A stretch of 64,000 nt of DNA from Mortierella sp. BCC40632 (taxonomy: Eukaryota; Mortierellomycota; Mortierellomycetes; Mortierellales; Mortierellaceae), in NCBI GenBank assembly GCA_011634665.1, contig WAEK01000024.1, positions 199,001 to 263,000 of the forward strand, given 5' to 3'. A program made the position numbers and the translations under genes. Positions within the stretch are counted from its first letter, which is position 1; every line of letters starts with the position of its first letter. Below the pieces are notes generated by a model that worked only from the letters and a program-made list of their open reading frames with translations, did not search any database and had not been told where the DNA came from. Shown piece after piece: positions 1-11,961 of the stretch.

Positions 1-565
1 TATGTGAGAGAGAGAGAAAGAAGAGACAACAGAGACTGAAAGATAATTGGGATCCACGTGGCATGTGGGCCGGTCGCGTATATTTCTGCCGTGTGTGAGT
101 GTGTGTGCGTGTGTATGTGAGTGAGTTAGTTTATATTTCTGCGTGTGGACGTGTGTGCTGTGTGCTGTCAACAACTGATCAGTCTCTGGTCATGGAGATC
201 ATTCAAAGAGAGACTCCTTCGCGAGTCATTTTTTGATCATCAGAGAAGCAGTGGTAGAAGAAAGAGAGAAAAGAGAGAGAGAAACGTGACGCTGCTGACT
301 TGCCATCGGTGGCTTTGATCAACGGCTTCACTCTCTCTCTCTTTCTCTCTCACTCACTCACTTTTGCCCCAACTCCGCCTTTATCCGTACTCACCCCTGT
401 GTGTGCCCTGTTTGGCCAAGTGAGAGGAAGCAGACAACTGAGCGAGTGAGAGAGTGAGAGAGTGAGGAGAAACACGTCTTTAAGCAGCCTTCGCTTCGAT
501 TCGGGTCCATCAACTCTCTCTTCTCTCTCTTCTCTCCACTCCTCTCCCGTTCATCCCCGCCCATC
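1..565. other. Upstream region of the fumarase gene
   Basis: No gene is visible here. The stretch is rich in GA and CT dinucleotide runs and GT-rich tracts, like the leaders of the neighbouring genes. It probably contains the promoter and 5' leader of the mitochondrial fumarase transcript that starts its coding region at 566. I do not see a clear TATA box. Confidence 0.5.
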
Positions 566-2040
566 ATGAACATCCTGAAGTTGAACGCCGCCAAGGCTGC
601 TCCCGTAGGTGACTTTAATCTCTCTCACTCTCACACTCTCTCACTCTCTCTCACACACACTCTCACACACACTGTTTCTCATCCTCATGGAGCCTCTCTC
701 TCATCGCAACTGTCCCTGAGATCTGTTCTCATGCATGCTTCTTCTCCCCTGGATTCATCCAACCTCTTTACTTTATGCTTTTTTTCTCTCAATCTCATCC
801 TTCCTTCCTTTCTTTGTCCCCCACATAGGTCCTTCGCCAGCAGACCCGCTTCTTTAGCGCTGCTCCCTCTGTCTGGGTAAGTCAACCCCTGTCCCCCCCT
901 CGCCTATGCATGTCGCCACCTGGATAGTTCCCTAGACACGCATGCCCTAGCTCTCTACCTTTTAGGTGGCGCTTCACACCCGTTTGTTTTTCTATAGACA
1001 AACCTGTGTGCGTGTATTCCTGCGTGTGTGCAAGAGTGTGAGAAAGCCAAAGAGAGAGTACAGAGACCACGGGCCACAGTCTGTTGAGAGGAGACACACA
1101 CGAGGAATGGTTCGGCTGAGCCGTGTGTGGACTGACAGACATAGAGTGAGTGAGCGAGTGAGTGAGAAGAGAGAGAGACGATGCTCGATCCCCTTGACTC
1201 TCTCTCTCTCTCTTTCTCTCTCCCCTTCTCTTGCTCTCTCTTCTCTCCTTCTCCTTCGTGTCTCTCTTGTCTCGCTTTTTCTCGACTCCCACGCCCATGG
1301 GAGACCGTGTATAAAAAGGGCGCGTCTCTACTCTGCTCCGCGCTGCTCTCGAGTCTCTTTCTTTCTCTCCGTCTCTGTCTCCGTCACCATCGTCTTTCTT
1401 TCTTTCTTTTCCTCTTCAAGCTAACCAAATGTCCATCTACCCCAAACTCGATCCTCAGGCTCCCAAGTTCCGTCAGGAGGCCGATACCTTTGGCGACCTC
1501 CAGGTCCCTGCCGACAGATACTGGGGTGCCCAGACTCAGCGGTAAGTGATCAGCTGAAAAAGAATGAAAGGAAGAAAGAGAGAGAGAGAGAATGCTTTGT
1601 TTTTTTTTTTTATGGATCCATTGAGATCTATTTCTTTTGTTCTTTCATTCTCTTGTTGCATTCAAATTGGATCCATTTGAAGCTTCTTACCCCGCGTTTT
1701 TGATCATGTCCTCATTTGTCCTCTGGGCCGATGCTCTCTTCCTAACCTTATGAGTCGCCTTCCACACCTTCTCTTTCTCTCCCCCAACCGCTTCCTACCA
1801 CAACTACTCCCACTACAAAATATATAGCTCGCTTCAGAACTTTGACATTGGCGGTCCCACCGAGCGCATGCCCGAGCCCTTGATCAAGGCCTTTGGTGTC
1901 TTGAAGCGCGCTGCTGCTCAGGTCAACATGACCTACGGTTTGGACCCCAAGGTCGGTGGAGCCATTGTTGAGGCTGCGACCGAGGTCATTGACGGAAAGC
2001 TTCTCGACCACTTCCCCTTGGTTGTCTGGCAGACCGGTTC

Positions 2041-2077
<37 letters not shown>

Positions 2078-3508
2078 TCCAACCGTGCCATTGAGCTCTT
2101 GGGTGGTGAGCTTGGTTCCAAGAAGCCCGTTCACCCCAACGACCACGTCAACATGTCCCAGTCTTCGAACGACACCTTCCCCACTGCCATGCACGTTGCT
2201 GCTGCCATTGAGATCAACCAGCGCCTCATCCCCGCCGTCACTGAGTTGCGTGATGCCATCCAGGCCAAGAGCGATGAGTTCAAGCACATTATCAAGATTG
2301 GACGTACTCATTTGCAGGATGCCACCCCTTTGACCCTTGGTCAGGAGTTCTCTGGCTACACCCAGCAGCTCACCTATGGTATTGAGCGCATTCAGGCCAC
2401 TCTTCCTCGTCTTTACAACCTTGCTCAGGGTGGTACTGCCGTGGGAACTGTAAGTTGTTTGACAGGATCCTTTATTGTTTCTGGTGGAGACGCACTTTTT
2501 TTTTTTTTCTCTCTCTCCTTCTTGTGAATGCTGTTTGTCATTGTTGTCACTGGTTGGCATGTGCAACCCAAACGAGATGTGTGCAAAAGTTTTGTGGAGA
2601 AAAAAAAAAAAAAAGATATACTCATTCCTCCTTCTCCACTTTCTCTCTCTTTCTTTCCCTTACTCTTTTCTAGGGTTTGAACACCCGCGAGGGCTTTGAT
2701 GTCAAGGTCGCTGATGCCATTGCTGGCATTACCAAGCTTCCCTTCAAGACTGCCCCCAACAAGTTTGAGGCTCTTGCTGCTCACGATGCCATTGTCGAGG
2801 CCCACGGTGCCTTGAACGTCTTGGCCGTGTCGTTGATGAAGATTGCGAACGATATCCGTTTCTTGGGTTCGGGACCCCGTTGCGGTCTTGGAGAGTTGAA
2901 CTTGCCCGAGAACGAGCCCGGTTCGTCGATCATGCCTGGCAAGGTCAACCCCACTCAGTGCGAGGCCATGACGATGGTCTGCTCTCAGGTGATGGGTAAC
3001 AACACAGCTGTCTCTGTCGCTGGTTCGAACGGTCACTTTGAGTTGAACGTGTTCAAGCCAGTGATGATCAAGAACACGATCCAGTCGATCCGTCTCTTGT
3101 CCGATGCCTGCGTCTCCTTCAAGAAGAACTGCGTTGTTGGTATTGAGGCCAACGAGAAGAAGATCAATGCCATCATGAACGAGTCCTTGATGTTGGTCAC
3201 TGCCTTGAACCCCTACATTGGTTACGACAGTATGTGTTTGTTTGTTTTTTCTTGTTGGATTGATGAAAAGAATGTTGGTGCTGGTTGTTGCTTTTTTTTT
3301 TTTTTTTCCTATTTGCCAGTTGCTAAACAATATCCCCCTTTTCTTCTGCTGCTGCTGTTTCTTAGACGCTGCCAAGGCCGCCAAGAAGGCCCACAAGGAG
3401 GGTACCACCTTGATGGAGGCTGCCATCTCGCTCGGTTTGTTGAACGAGCAGCAGTTCAAGGAGTGGGTCCGTCCCGAGCTCATGTTGGGACCTACCAAGG
3501 CCAAGTAA
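566..3508 (+). CDS. FUM1: Fumarate hydratase (class II), mitochondrial form
   Basis: Catalyses the reversible hydration of fumarate to L-malate in the TCA cycle. Six exons fit: 566-604, 829-876, 1459-1541, 1828-2449, 2674-3229 and 3366-3508, all with GT-AG ends, giving about 496 residues. The first two exons encode an amphipathic, arginine-containing leader ([12 protein letters not shown]), typical of a mitochondrial presequence. The family motifs are present: [12 protein letters not shown] across the third intron, [20 protein letters not shown], and the signature [11 protein letters not shown] at about residue 345. The C-terminal [17 protein letters not shown] is restored exactly across the last intron, which supports that splice. 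Exon 3 is joined at the CAG ending at 1458, 33 nt downstream of a CTAAC branch point at 1421-1425. The gene stands alone, followed by about 1 kb without coding sequence. Confidence 0.93.
1308..1345 (+). promoter_or_regulatory. Candidate internal TATA promoter for the cytosolic fumarase
   Basis: The sequence GTATAAAAAGGG at 1309-1320 matches a strong TATA box. It sits inside intron 2 of the mitochondrial transcript and about 119 bp before the ATG at 1429, a normal spacing for a short fungal leader. It is one of the clearest TATA boxes in the window. Confidence 0.65.
1429..3508 (+). CDS. FUM1: Fumarate hydratase, putative cytosolic isoform from an internal start
   Basis: An ATG at 1429 opens ten codons ([10 protein letters not shown]) that run in frame into fumarase exon 3. 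This gives a protein of about 477 residues with no mitochondrial leader. A TATA box lies at 1310-1317, about 119 bp upstream, followed by CT-rich DNA like a leader. For the longer transcript the same ten codons lie inside intron 2, between its branch point (CTAAC) and its CAG acceptor at 1456-1458. The arrangement therefore predicts two mutually exclusive first exons from two promoters. The sequence facts are direct. Use of the second promoter and cytosolic location are inferred. Confidence 0.68.
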
Positions 3509-4492
3509 ATTGACTAGTGGCTCTTTTATAGGAACCCTTTTCCATTTCTCTCTCTCCCTTTCTCCCCCCACACACAATGTTAATATAGCGTCATTTGCAT
3601 AGAGCGTTCCTTCCTCTCTCTCCATAAGCAACCACGTTAAAGAAACGCGGCGAACGTCCTTATTGGAGAGAGTACAAATAATTCGATGTAGAGAATCAGT
3701 GTGCAAGGGGAGGGGAAGGGGAACAGGACAAAGGGTGTTCCTGTGTGGGTGGAGAAAGAGAATGAGAATGAGAGAAAGAAAGAACGCATGTTGGACTCGT
3801 CCGACTACAGGACAAAACCCCTTTCTCTTTTCTGCTCTCGGATTAGCGAGCATCCTTTCATCATCCACATTTGCAATTGTCATGGTCATTCCCAGCATCG
3901 GATGTTCATCTGAATGGAATCCAGATGAGAATCAACCTTCACTAGCTGACAACATTTTTTTTTCTTTTTCTCTTTCTCTCTCTCTCTTGGCTCTTGTTTG
4001 CTTGTCTGCCAGTTAGGCAGACAGTAAAAAGGGCTGCTAAAGTAAGCGACATTTTGCTCCGGATAAAGTACATGTCATCTACATTTGGCTCACCTCACCT
4101 CACCTCACCTCACCTCTTCTTCTTCCACCTCCCTCCCTCCCTTAGCCCACTCAAAGGGAGACATGAAGATGATGATGAGTACAATATAATGCAGTGTACA
4201 AAAAGTCTCTCCCACCAGGTTCGACGTTTTATTAATACGATTACTACCCGTTGAGAAAAGGAGGCCTCCGTTGTACCCAGAAGAAAGGAAAGACGGTCGT
4301 CAATGCAAAAGAGAGAGAGAGAGAGAGAGAGAGAGTAGTGAAAGAAAGAGAGAAAAGGTCGGAGAAGTGTGGTTCCTGTGTAGATGGAGAGTGTATTCAA
4401 GAGGCAACATCCCTGCTGGATACCCCTCCTTTCCTCCCAGCTTCTCTGGACCTTTGACTTTTTCTTTTTTTTTCTTCTTCTTCTTTTCTTCT
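3509..4492. other. Convergent intergenic region after fumarase
   Basis: No gene is seen. This is the 3' side of two convergent genes, fumarase on plus and a small secreted protein on minus. It contains GA/CT runs, a short tandem CACCT repeat near 4090-4113 and a (GA)n tract near 4311-4334. Confidence 0.5.
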
Positions 4493-4900
4493 TTAAAGAC
4501 CGAGAGTACCAGCCGCAGCAAGGGCCGCAGTGACGGCACCAAGGACAAGACCCATCAAAAGATCCGAACTCTGGGTCAAAGACGATGCTCCACTGCCAGA
4601 GTTGTTACCCTCAGTCTTGGGTGTGGGTGTGAATCCTGGGGTGGCAGATCGACCAGCATTGAAGGAAGAGATCAAGCCTCCGAAACTTGAAAAGTTACTA
4701 GCTGGAGGGATCGTATAGTTGCTGGAAGGTCGGGGAGCGGCTGAGGTCGTGACCGATGGACCTCCACTCGTGGGAGAGGCACCAGTGTTAGTGTTGCTGG
4801 TGGGGGTGGGCGAGGATATGGGTGTTTCTGGGGTCTGGGCCGAGACGACCAGAGCAAAGACCGCAAGGATGAGGAAGAGAGCGTGGAAGGACTTGGTCAT
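4493..4900 (-). CDS. Small secreted Ser/Thr-rich protein, probably GPI-anchored
   Basis: Single-exon gene of 135 residues. I chose the ATG at 4900 because it begins a classic signal peptide (MTKSFHALFLILAVFALVVSA, cleavage likely after SAQ). The upstream extension of the open frame is only low-complexity phenylalanine/leucine from a CT-rich leader. The mature part is rich in Ser, Thr, Pro and Asn with N-glycosylation sequons (NYT, NFS). The C-terminus is a small-residue stretch (NNSGSGASS) followed by a hydrophobic tail (LLMGLVLGAVTAALAAAGTL), the pattern of a GPI-anchor signal. A cell-wall or plasma-membrane surface role is likely. I do not recognise a specific family. Confidence 0.75.
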   Translation of the reverse strand: MTKSFHALFLILAVFALVVSAQTPETPISSPTPTSNTNTGASPTSGGPSVTTSAAPRPSSNYTIPPASNFSSFGGLISSFNAGRSATPGFTPTPKTEGNNSGSGASSLTQSSDLLMGLVLGAVTAALAAAGTLGL

Positions 4901-6333
4901 GATGATGATAAAGGTGAAGAGAGGAAGAAGAGGGGATTGGAGGAGTTGAGAAAAAGGAAAGGAGGGAGGTCTAGAGTCGAAAGGACTGAGGAGAGGAGGG
5001 GGAGGAGGAGAACAAAAGAGTCGTGGAGAGTGGAGGTGGACAGGGGACGTGTGTGGAGAAAAGAAAAAGAGAAAAAGAGAAAAAAAGAGAAAAGAAAAAA
5101 AAAACAGAAAGAAAAAAGAAAGACAGCGCAGATGGTCAGAGAGCATAAACGGGCCTTGGGTTTACGAGAGCCCCGCCCCTTCCTGGAGCAATCGGCCTCG
5201 CTCGGCTGTCGCTCGATACAGGCCGTGCTGGCGCCTTGTATTGTACAAGAAAAAAAAAAAGACAGAGAGAGAAAACGGTTGAGAGCACCCATGAGACTGT
5301 GAGGTTATTCCGTGCGGGCGAAAATAATATATAAAGGGTCGCGCCATAGTCAAGCATGTGAGTGCACAACGCCAAAGGAGAATCCAAAAAGGTCTACGAA
5401 AAAGATATTCGAGGTTAGGTGTCCCACTAAAGAAATGAGCTGTTGATGTTGTGCTTCGCCTTGGACATTGGTCAGGACACTGATGGTTCATGCCCAGCCT
5501 TATTGAACCGCTTACGCAGTCGCATGTCTAGTCTATGTCTGAAGAGAAGAAGGGCACGGACACAGAGAGTCTGTAGCCACTGCATTAATAAATAACAATT
5601 ATGCTGCTGTTGTTGTTGTTGTTGTTGGGGAAGGGTGTTCAGGGTCAGGAACCACACGCATTCACCCATGATTGCAAAACGCGTTTGATCGGGCTGTGCT
5701 TCCAGGTTGGCAGAATGCAATAGTACCTCATGTGACTTTTGTGACTTTTGAAAGGGCGCAGATCACAACTGTCCAGACCGGGTCTGGAACATACTACATG
5801 GATCCCGGACGGATGCTTTCCACACGACTGGTACCTGGTCTCAATCTCCTTTTTCTTTATCTCTATCTCCATCTCTCTCTCTCTTTCGACTCGACTACTC
5901 TTGTCGATCATGATCGAAAACTCCAACGTCCCCCTCCCTGGTCTTAGTGTGATTAACACAATATGATAGGACTCGGTATCGAAAACAGACAAACTGGACT
6001 CTCTAGTTCAAGTAAACTGGGGTGTTCACTTTTGTATCCCACTCGATCAGCTACAACCCAAGGAATGTACTCTCATTTTTGTAATATGCGCTTTAGCCCA
6101 ACTCGATCATTCGTTCATTTCCTTCTTTCTTCCTTCTTTTCTCTCTCTCTCTCTTATTATTTCATCCTCTTCTTTCCATTCGGCTTTTGCCTGCAAGAAC
6201 ACGTCTCTGCTCTCTTTCCACTGGTCTTTACCCTTGTCCTCCCCTTCCCCTCCTCCGCACAGCCTAAAAGAGTATTGCCAGGAACAACAAAATTCAGGAG
6301 GTAGAACATATAAAAGAATATGCGTGTGAATTA
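4901..6333. other. Intergenic region upstream of the secreted protein and downstream of the Fic1-like gene
   Basis: No convincing gene. It holds the GA-rich (as read on plus) leader of the minus-strand secreted-protein gene, a TATATAAAG near 5328-5336 in plus orientation, a short GTT repeat near 5606-5626 and a pyrimidine-rich stretch near 6120-6260. Open frames here are low complexity. Confidence 0.5.
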
Positions 6334-7873
6334 CTATGGAAAAGTACCTAGGGAATGGTTATACTGCATTAGTGGAGTGACAGGTGCTCCGGGGACTGGC
6401 GGCCTCATAGGACCTCCATGCGGTGCACTACTTGGATACATGTTAGGCGCTCCATTGTACCCTGGATTGGCCGGCCTTGGGTAGGGCATTGACATCCCGC
6501 CGTGTGGATGTGAGGAAGGATGCATTGGTGGGGGCGATTGGTGAGACACGGGATACCTCTGTGGGGCAGGTTGGGCCATTGGTGAGTGATAGGGCCGTGT
6601 GCCTCCAGGACCTGCTGGATGTGAAAAGTTGCTATAGGGTGCCCCGCCTGCGCCTGGCCTGAGAGGTTGATTATAACCAGGTGCTCCAATGAACGGTGCA
6701 GGGCCGCCGACAGGCGGTGGAGGATGGAATGATTGCTGTTGCATGGGAAAAGGTCGTGCATGCTGTGCTGGATAGTGTGCAGGGGGTCGATGTGGTGCGC
6801 CCATGTTGGGGTACATAGCCGTGGGCGGTGTCTGTGGGAGCGGGCGAGGCCCAGGCATGTATCCAGGCTGTGCTGGGAGCATTTGCGGGTGGACAAGAGG
6901 GACTTGAAGAGGCGCCTATCGATCGAGAGCCAAAGGACGAGTCATCAGGGCTCATTTTTTTTTTTTTTTTTACATAAACACATACTGGTGTACACCATTT
7001 GATCTCTCTCTCTCTCTCTGTCTGCACTTTTGCAGTGCTGTACCGGTGGTACACTGCTGAGCTGGATGACTTTTGTGCACACTGAGCACCCGTTCCATGC
7101 ATCTTCGGTAAACGGGCAACTCTGGTGCTCCAGCACACATACACACAAGTCCGAGTCCTCTTTAAATCCCTTTCTCCAATGGGTTTCTCATGAGTTTCTT
7201 TTGAATGCTTACCGCAGCATAAAAGGTCAATTCAAAGTAGATGTCACCGGCATAGACACCCTTGTACTTGATCGGGAACCACACTATTCAATGGCAGATG
7301 GTTGGGTACGCAGGAGAAATAAAAAGAGAGAGAGTATGCAAGTGTGAGGCATTTCTGTTTATGAATGAATGTGTGGGTGTGTGATGTTGTTGTTGTTGTT
7401 GTTGCTGATTTTTTTTTTTTTTGCTTTCGGGTCAAACAAACTGTCTGTGCTCCTCTCTTCTTCGCCCACAAACACACAGCGACTGAATTCAAAAAAGGAC
7501 AAAAAGGAAAAGAAGGTGCTTGGGGGCGTGAACGATAAAAAAAAAAAAAAAAAAAAAAGTATGTGGGACGTACCATCCAGCTCGCCCTTGTCAATGACCT
7601 CGTGGAGAAGAAGGAGGCCCTCGCCAATAAGCTCATTCTTTTTTCCATCATCGTGAACAGCAACGTGCATATCCAGCTGTCCATGGAACACATCGAAGCG
7701 CACCTATTATTCCCAAACAATCCCACAGAGTGCCCAAAAGAAAAAAAAAAAAAAAAAAAATCGGCGTTGTTTGTCCGTTAGTGTGCTAGCGTTTGGAGGA
7801 GGGAAGACGTCCGCTTGTTCCGTCGCTCTGTCATTGGTAACCATCGCGGTCATGATTACATGACAACAATACT

Positions 7874-7906
<33 letters not shown>

Positions 7907-8147
7907 GACCATGCGTCAGGCTGGATCAGGATGAGAAGTTATTAGAGTTTTGTTCGGAATGATTTACCTCCTGGTCCCATTCTGGTTCGACGGAAGCGAT
8001 GAGCGATGCCTTTGTGCGCTTCTTTTGGTCAGCAACTCTGAGCTGGACATAGGGCGACTGCTTGCCACCACTCCTGTTGGTGAGTCTCCTGCCCTTGATG
8101 GGGATGGCAACAAGAATGCCGATCTTGGGAGGCATGGGAGCAGCCAT
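6334..8147 (-). CDS. C2 domain plus proline-rich protein, Inn1/Fic1-like cytokinesis factor
   Basis: Four exons on the minus strand: 7968-8147, 7574-7703, 7213-7283 and 6334-6915 (phases 0, 1, 0), giving 320 residues. Residues 1 to about 128 form a C2 domain: a first strand (GILVAIPIKGRRLTNRSGG), SPYVQLRV, EPEWDQEVRFDVF, DMHVAVHDDGKKNELIGEG and WFPIKYKGVYAGDIYFELTF, each continuous across its splice. The rest (last exon) is very rich in Pro, Gly, His, Tyr and Met with many PxxP-type segments. A single N-terminal C2 domain followed by a proline-rich tail is the layout of yeast Inn1 and fission-yeast Fic1, which link the contractile ring to membrane ingression and bind SH3 proteins such as Hof1/Cdc15. 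The leader is extremely GA/CT-rich. Other C2/PxxP proteins cannot be excluded. Confidence 0.82.
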
Positions 8148-8677
8148 GGCTAAAGGCGATGGCAGTGGCGAGATGGCGATTGCAGCGGCGAGATGGGTGG
8201 GGGGCGTATTATGAGAGGTTTGGATGGATCCTTGATGATTAGAGCGAGAAATGAGTGGGCAGGCAGCAGGGCGGAGCGTAGGGTGAGCAGAGGCACAAAA
8301 AGAGCAGTGGCGGCGGCAAAGGGCAAAAGGAGAGAGAAGGAGAGAGAGAGAAGAAGAAGAAGAAGAAGAAGAAGAAGAAGAAGAAGAGAGAGCGACAAGC
8401 GAGAAGAAAGAGAAAGGTGAAGAGAGGAGAGAGAGGAGAGAGAGGAGAGAGAGGAGAGAGAGGAGAGAGAGAGAGAGAGAAAGAGAGAAAGAGAGAAGAA
8501 AGAGAGAGAGAGGAAGCAAGAAGAGAAAGAGAAAGAGAAGCGAACAAATAGTACGCACAACTGATGAGACAAAGAGCTGATGCATGACTGCCATGTCCGC
8601 ACACATCCGCCGGGGCTGTTCGCGCCTCTCTTGCTTTCTTAACCTGTCCTCTCTCCTTTGACATCCTTATTCATTAA

Positions 8678-8718
<41 letters not shown>

Positions 8719-11248
8719 AATCCCGCGGCGGACGCCATTTACCTTGTGCTCTTTCTTTGGCCACGCCATGCTCTCTTTCGCTCTCTCTCTCTCTCTCTTG
8801 GCCACTCCAGCCATTGTTGCCCTTGTCTTGCCGAGCCATGACGGCTGTCGCTGGCTGGGCTTCCGCCATTTTGCTCCCCTCCCAACCCCCACCATCACCA
8901 CCATGACACCCCCTATCCTCTCGCTTTCCATCGGTCATTCGCTTTCTCCTAATCTTCCTCTACCACTCTCGGATCCAAAGAACGCATCACGTTTTGACTC
9001 TTTCATATCCTACATCCCATGGCCATCTTATGTATCACCTTGCCCGTTCCTGTATACATTCGCACGCGCATATTATGGCACAAATGCACATTTCGGTTGG
9101 ACCAGCTACCAGATCGACCTGTCTGCTCTCTCGCTGTTTCCATTTTTTTTTTTTTTTTTCACAGTGTCAGACTCAACACCCGCACTGGCCTTATCCAACC
9201 CCTTCTCACTACATTGCAATACTTGCCTTGCATTTTGGTCTGCCGTGTTCTCAAGGGCAAGGGCAAAGAGAAGATGATGTCAACCCTGCATTCCCATCTC
9301 AATTTCTTTCTCGGAAACTTTTATTATTCCTTTGGGACACAAAAGAGAGAGAGAGAGGGAGAGAAGGATGTTTTGCATCTATAACCACCAAGTTTTTATT
9401 TTCAAGGCACCACCACCACCACCATTGCCATCCCTTGCTTTTCTTTCTTACTCATCCGAAAGGCAAAAGAGGCAATGGGCAGAAACGAACAAAAAATCGG
9501 TGCTCAAATAATCCACCTGAGAAAAAAACAAGACAAAATAACGCCTAGACATTCCGTAGAACAAGAGCAGGCCCCCACATGCTAGTGAGCAAGAACACCT
9601 TTCACTTGCTTTTTCTTTCGTTGCTCTCTTTGATCTCCCTGTAGCAACAGATTCTCGGCCATTGACGGGCGACCCATATCAAGCTGTCCGCTCCCTCCCC
9701 CTTCCCCCACATGCCCGAGACACGGCCACCAGAGGGCTCGCCCAGTCATCGTCGAGGATTCTCCCGCCAAACCCTTTCTCCTTCTCTTTTTCTTCCTCCT
9801 CTTTGTCCACTCCCTGTCATTCCTCCCCTCTCTTCTGTCCTATCCTTTTTCCTTTTTTTTTTTTTCGATCCAAAAATACCATGGCTTCATTTGCACTAGA
9901 TCTCCGCCCTTTTTTTCCTCTTCTTCCTCCTCCTCCTCCTCCTCCTCCAGGCACAAGGTACGGCGGCTACGCCCACTATTCTTGTCCAAGACATCCTCTC
10001 CCCTCCCCTCCCCCCCGCATTTGTCCATACCTCTGATCCCATTCTTCCCACATCAAAGCGCCACCTTCATCATCACCATCGTCATTGATTATGTTTCTTC
10101 TTTTTTTTTATTTCCGACAAGATGCTTAAATATTTAAATATACACACCACGAGAGGAGGGTTGATCGGTAAGGTATTGACTTGGATAAGCAAAAAGAAAA
10201 AAGAAAAAAGACCACCTGTCCTGTCTCATCCATCCAAACATTTTTATTTCTCCTCCTGACCTGAACGGAGAAAAAAAGTCGATGGTCTATTCTCGAGCCT
10301 CGACCTCTTCATTGGACGATGGCCTATGGTTTAGGATGACTAGGATTCTATCCTTCATTTCATCTTGTCCACTACACAGCCTCTTTATTTATTTTATTTT
10401 ATTTTTTTTTTCTTCTCCTTCTTTTATTCGGGGTGAAGCAATAAAAGCAAGTAATAAAATATATATATACGAGAGGTAGAAACAATAGTAACGAAAGGAG
10501 GAAAGAAACCAAGACGACCCTGGAGGTATTCAAAGAAGAAAAAAGAAAAAAAAATGTAGAAAATAGAAAATAGGAAATAGAATCGACAGCGGGCCTTTTG
10601 CCTTGCCACCTCTTTTTTAAAGCCTGTAAGAAAAAAAAACCGTTTTTCACTGTTTCTACTAGAAGAAATACACAAGCTGTATAGACCCCCTCCGTGCTTC
10701 GTCCATGTGCACGCATCTGCCTCTCCTCCCCACCACAAATGTTAGAGAGAGAAGAAAGAAGAGGTGGAAAAGATAAATAAGATACAAATCAAAAGATCCT
10801 GTCTTGAACATGTCAGAATAGAAGAAAGGCATATAAATATACAGGTTCGGGGTCGAAAGATGAAGAGACCATCCAAAGGCGACATGAGTGTGCAAATATC
10901 CTGGGTCTTGTTTCGACTTTTTTTTTTTTTTTTTGTCTCGACCTCTCTTTTCTTCACATTTTCTCCTTATCTCTCCTTCTTCCTTGCCATGCACACACGC
11001 ACGCACAAAAGATACAAAAGAAAGAGAGAGAGAGAGAGAAAGAGAGAGAGTGGCATTGGTTCCATGAGAAGAAGAAAAAATGAGGCTGAAAAAATATAGG
11101 ATAAAGGCATATATTTGTGGAGTTTTTTTTTCTGGATATGTGTGTTGCTACTGTCGATTCCCGCCTCTTTTCGCTTTTCGCATTTTTTTTTCTTTTTTTT
11201 TTTGGTGTGTATGTGTGTGTTCTTTCCTGTTTCCTGCTACTGCTCGCC
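8148..11248. other. Long region without a convincing gene
   Basis: This covers the leader and promoter of the Fic1-like gene and the downstream side of the VAMP gene. It is full of CT, T and A homopolymers, with a (CT)n tract at about 8681-8713. The longest open frames (for example around 8744-9277 and 8994-9548 on plus) are low in complexity and show no domain. A short coding-like patch near 8790-8890 on minus, in the frame starting MAEAQPATAV, is not extended by any plausible exon. Confidence 0.45.
8341..8515. repeat. AAG and GAGAGA simple repeats in the Fic1-like leader
   Basis: A run of GAA/AAG triplets (about 8350-8387) is followed by repeated AGAGAGGAG units of about 9 bp (about 8420-8470). 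Both lie in the presumed 5' leader of the minus-strand C2-domain gene. Confidence 0.75.
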
Positions 11249-11898
11249 CTACTTTGTTGCTTTGACGATGGACACTATAGAATAAGGAGAATGCGAAAGA
11301 AAGGAGGAACCGGTTTAGTAAAAAAAAAAAAAAAAAAAGAAATAAAAGTCATGTCTCCCCCCTCACGCTAGTCAGTGATAGATTGGCGCAGCGTTATCCA
11401 CTCTCCGGCTCGGCCCAACCAAAGGTCGCCCTGATCATGTACTGGCTTGCCACTCTCCCCTCATATACCCCTACACAAAACAAGACAAAACCCCTCTCTT
11501 TCTTTCTCTCTCTCTCTTTCTCTCCCCTTGTCCCACGTCCACGTCCACGTCCACCTCGGCTATTTTTACCCTTGTGTTGTTTCCCGTGTGGGCCCATATA
11601 CCTTCCCGATCCAAACAACATACGCAAACACACGCAAACATTCAAAGAGAGACCAACACACCACACACACACACATTCACACTCTCACACACCACCACCT
11701 CTCTCTCTCTCTCTCTCTCATCATTCTTCATATTCTTACCAATGATGATGGTCAGGATGATGGCCACACCCAGTCCAACAATCAGACGCCACTTCATGTT
11801 CTTCCACCACATCTGGCGGCGCACACCCGATGCGCCCTTGCGGAACTGGAGTGCGCCCTGTTCAAGGTCGGCTAGTTATTTTTTAAAAAGATAGAGAT

Positions 11899-11961
<63 letters not shown>

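Noticed and set aside
8994..9548. Plus-strand open frame of 184 codons, His/Pro-rich
   Set aside because: It runs through T homopolymers and GA repeats, has no domain, and no flanking exons with matching phase. Overlapping frames are open as well because of base composition.
9662..10036. Plus-strand proline-rich open frame
   Set aside because: Low-complexity translation of CT-rich DNA, with no conserved feature.
11394..11672. Alternative last exon for the VAMP gene (frame ending ...WAEPESG)
   Set aside because: It would cut the transmembrane anchor short. The exon at 11249-11274 completes a 20-residue hydrophobic helix with a four-residue tail, as expected for a v-SNARE.
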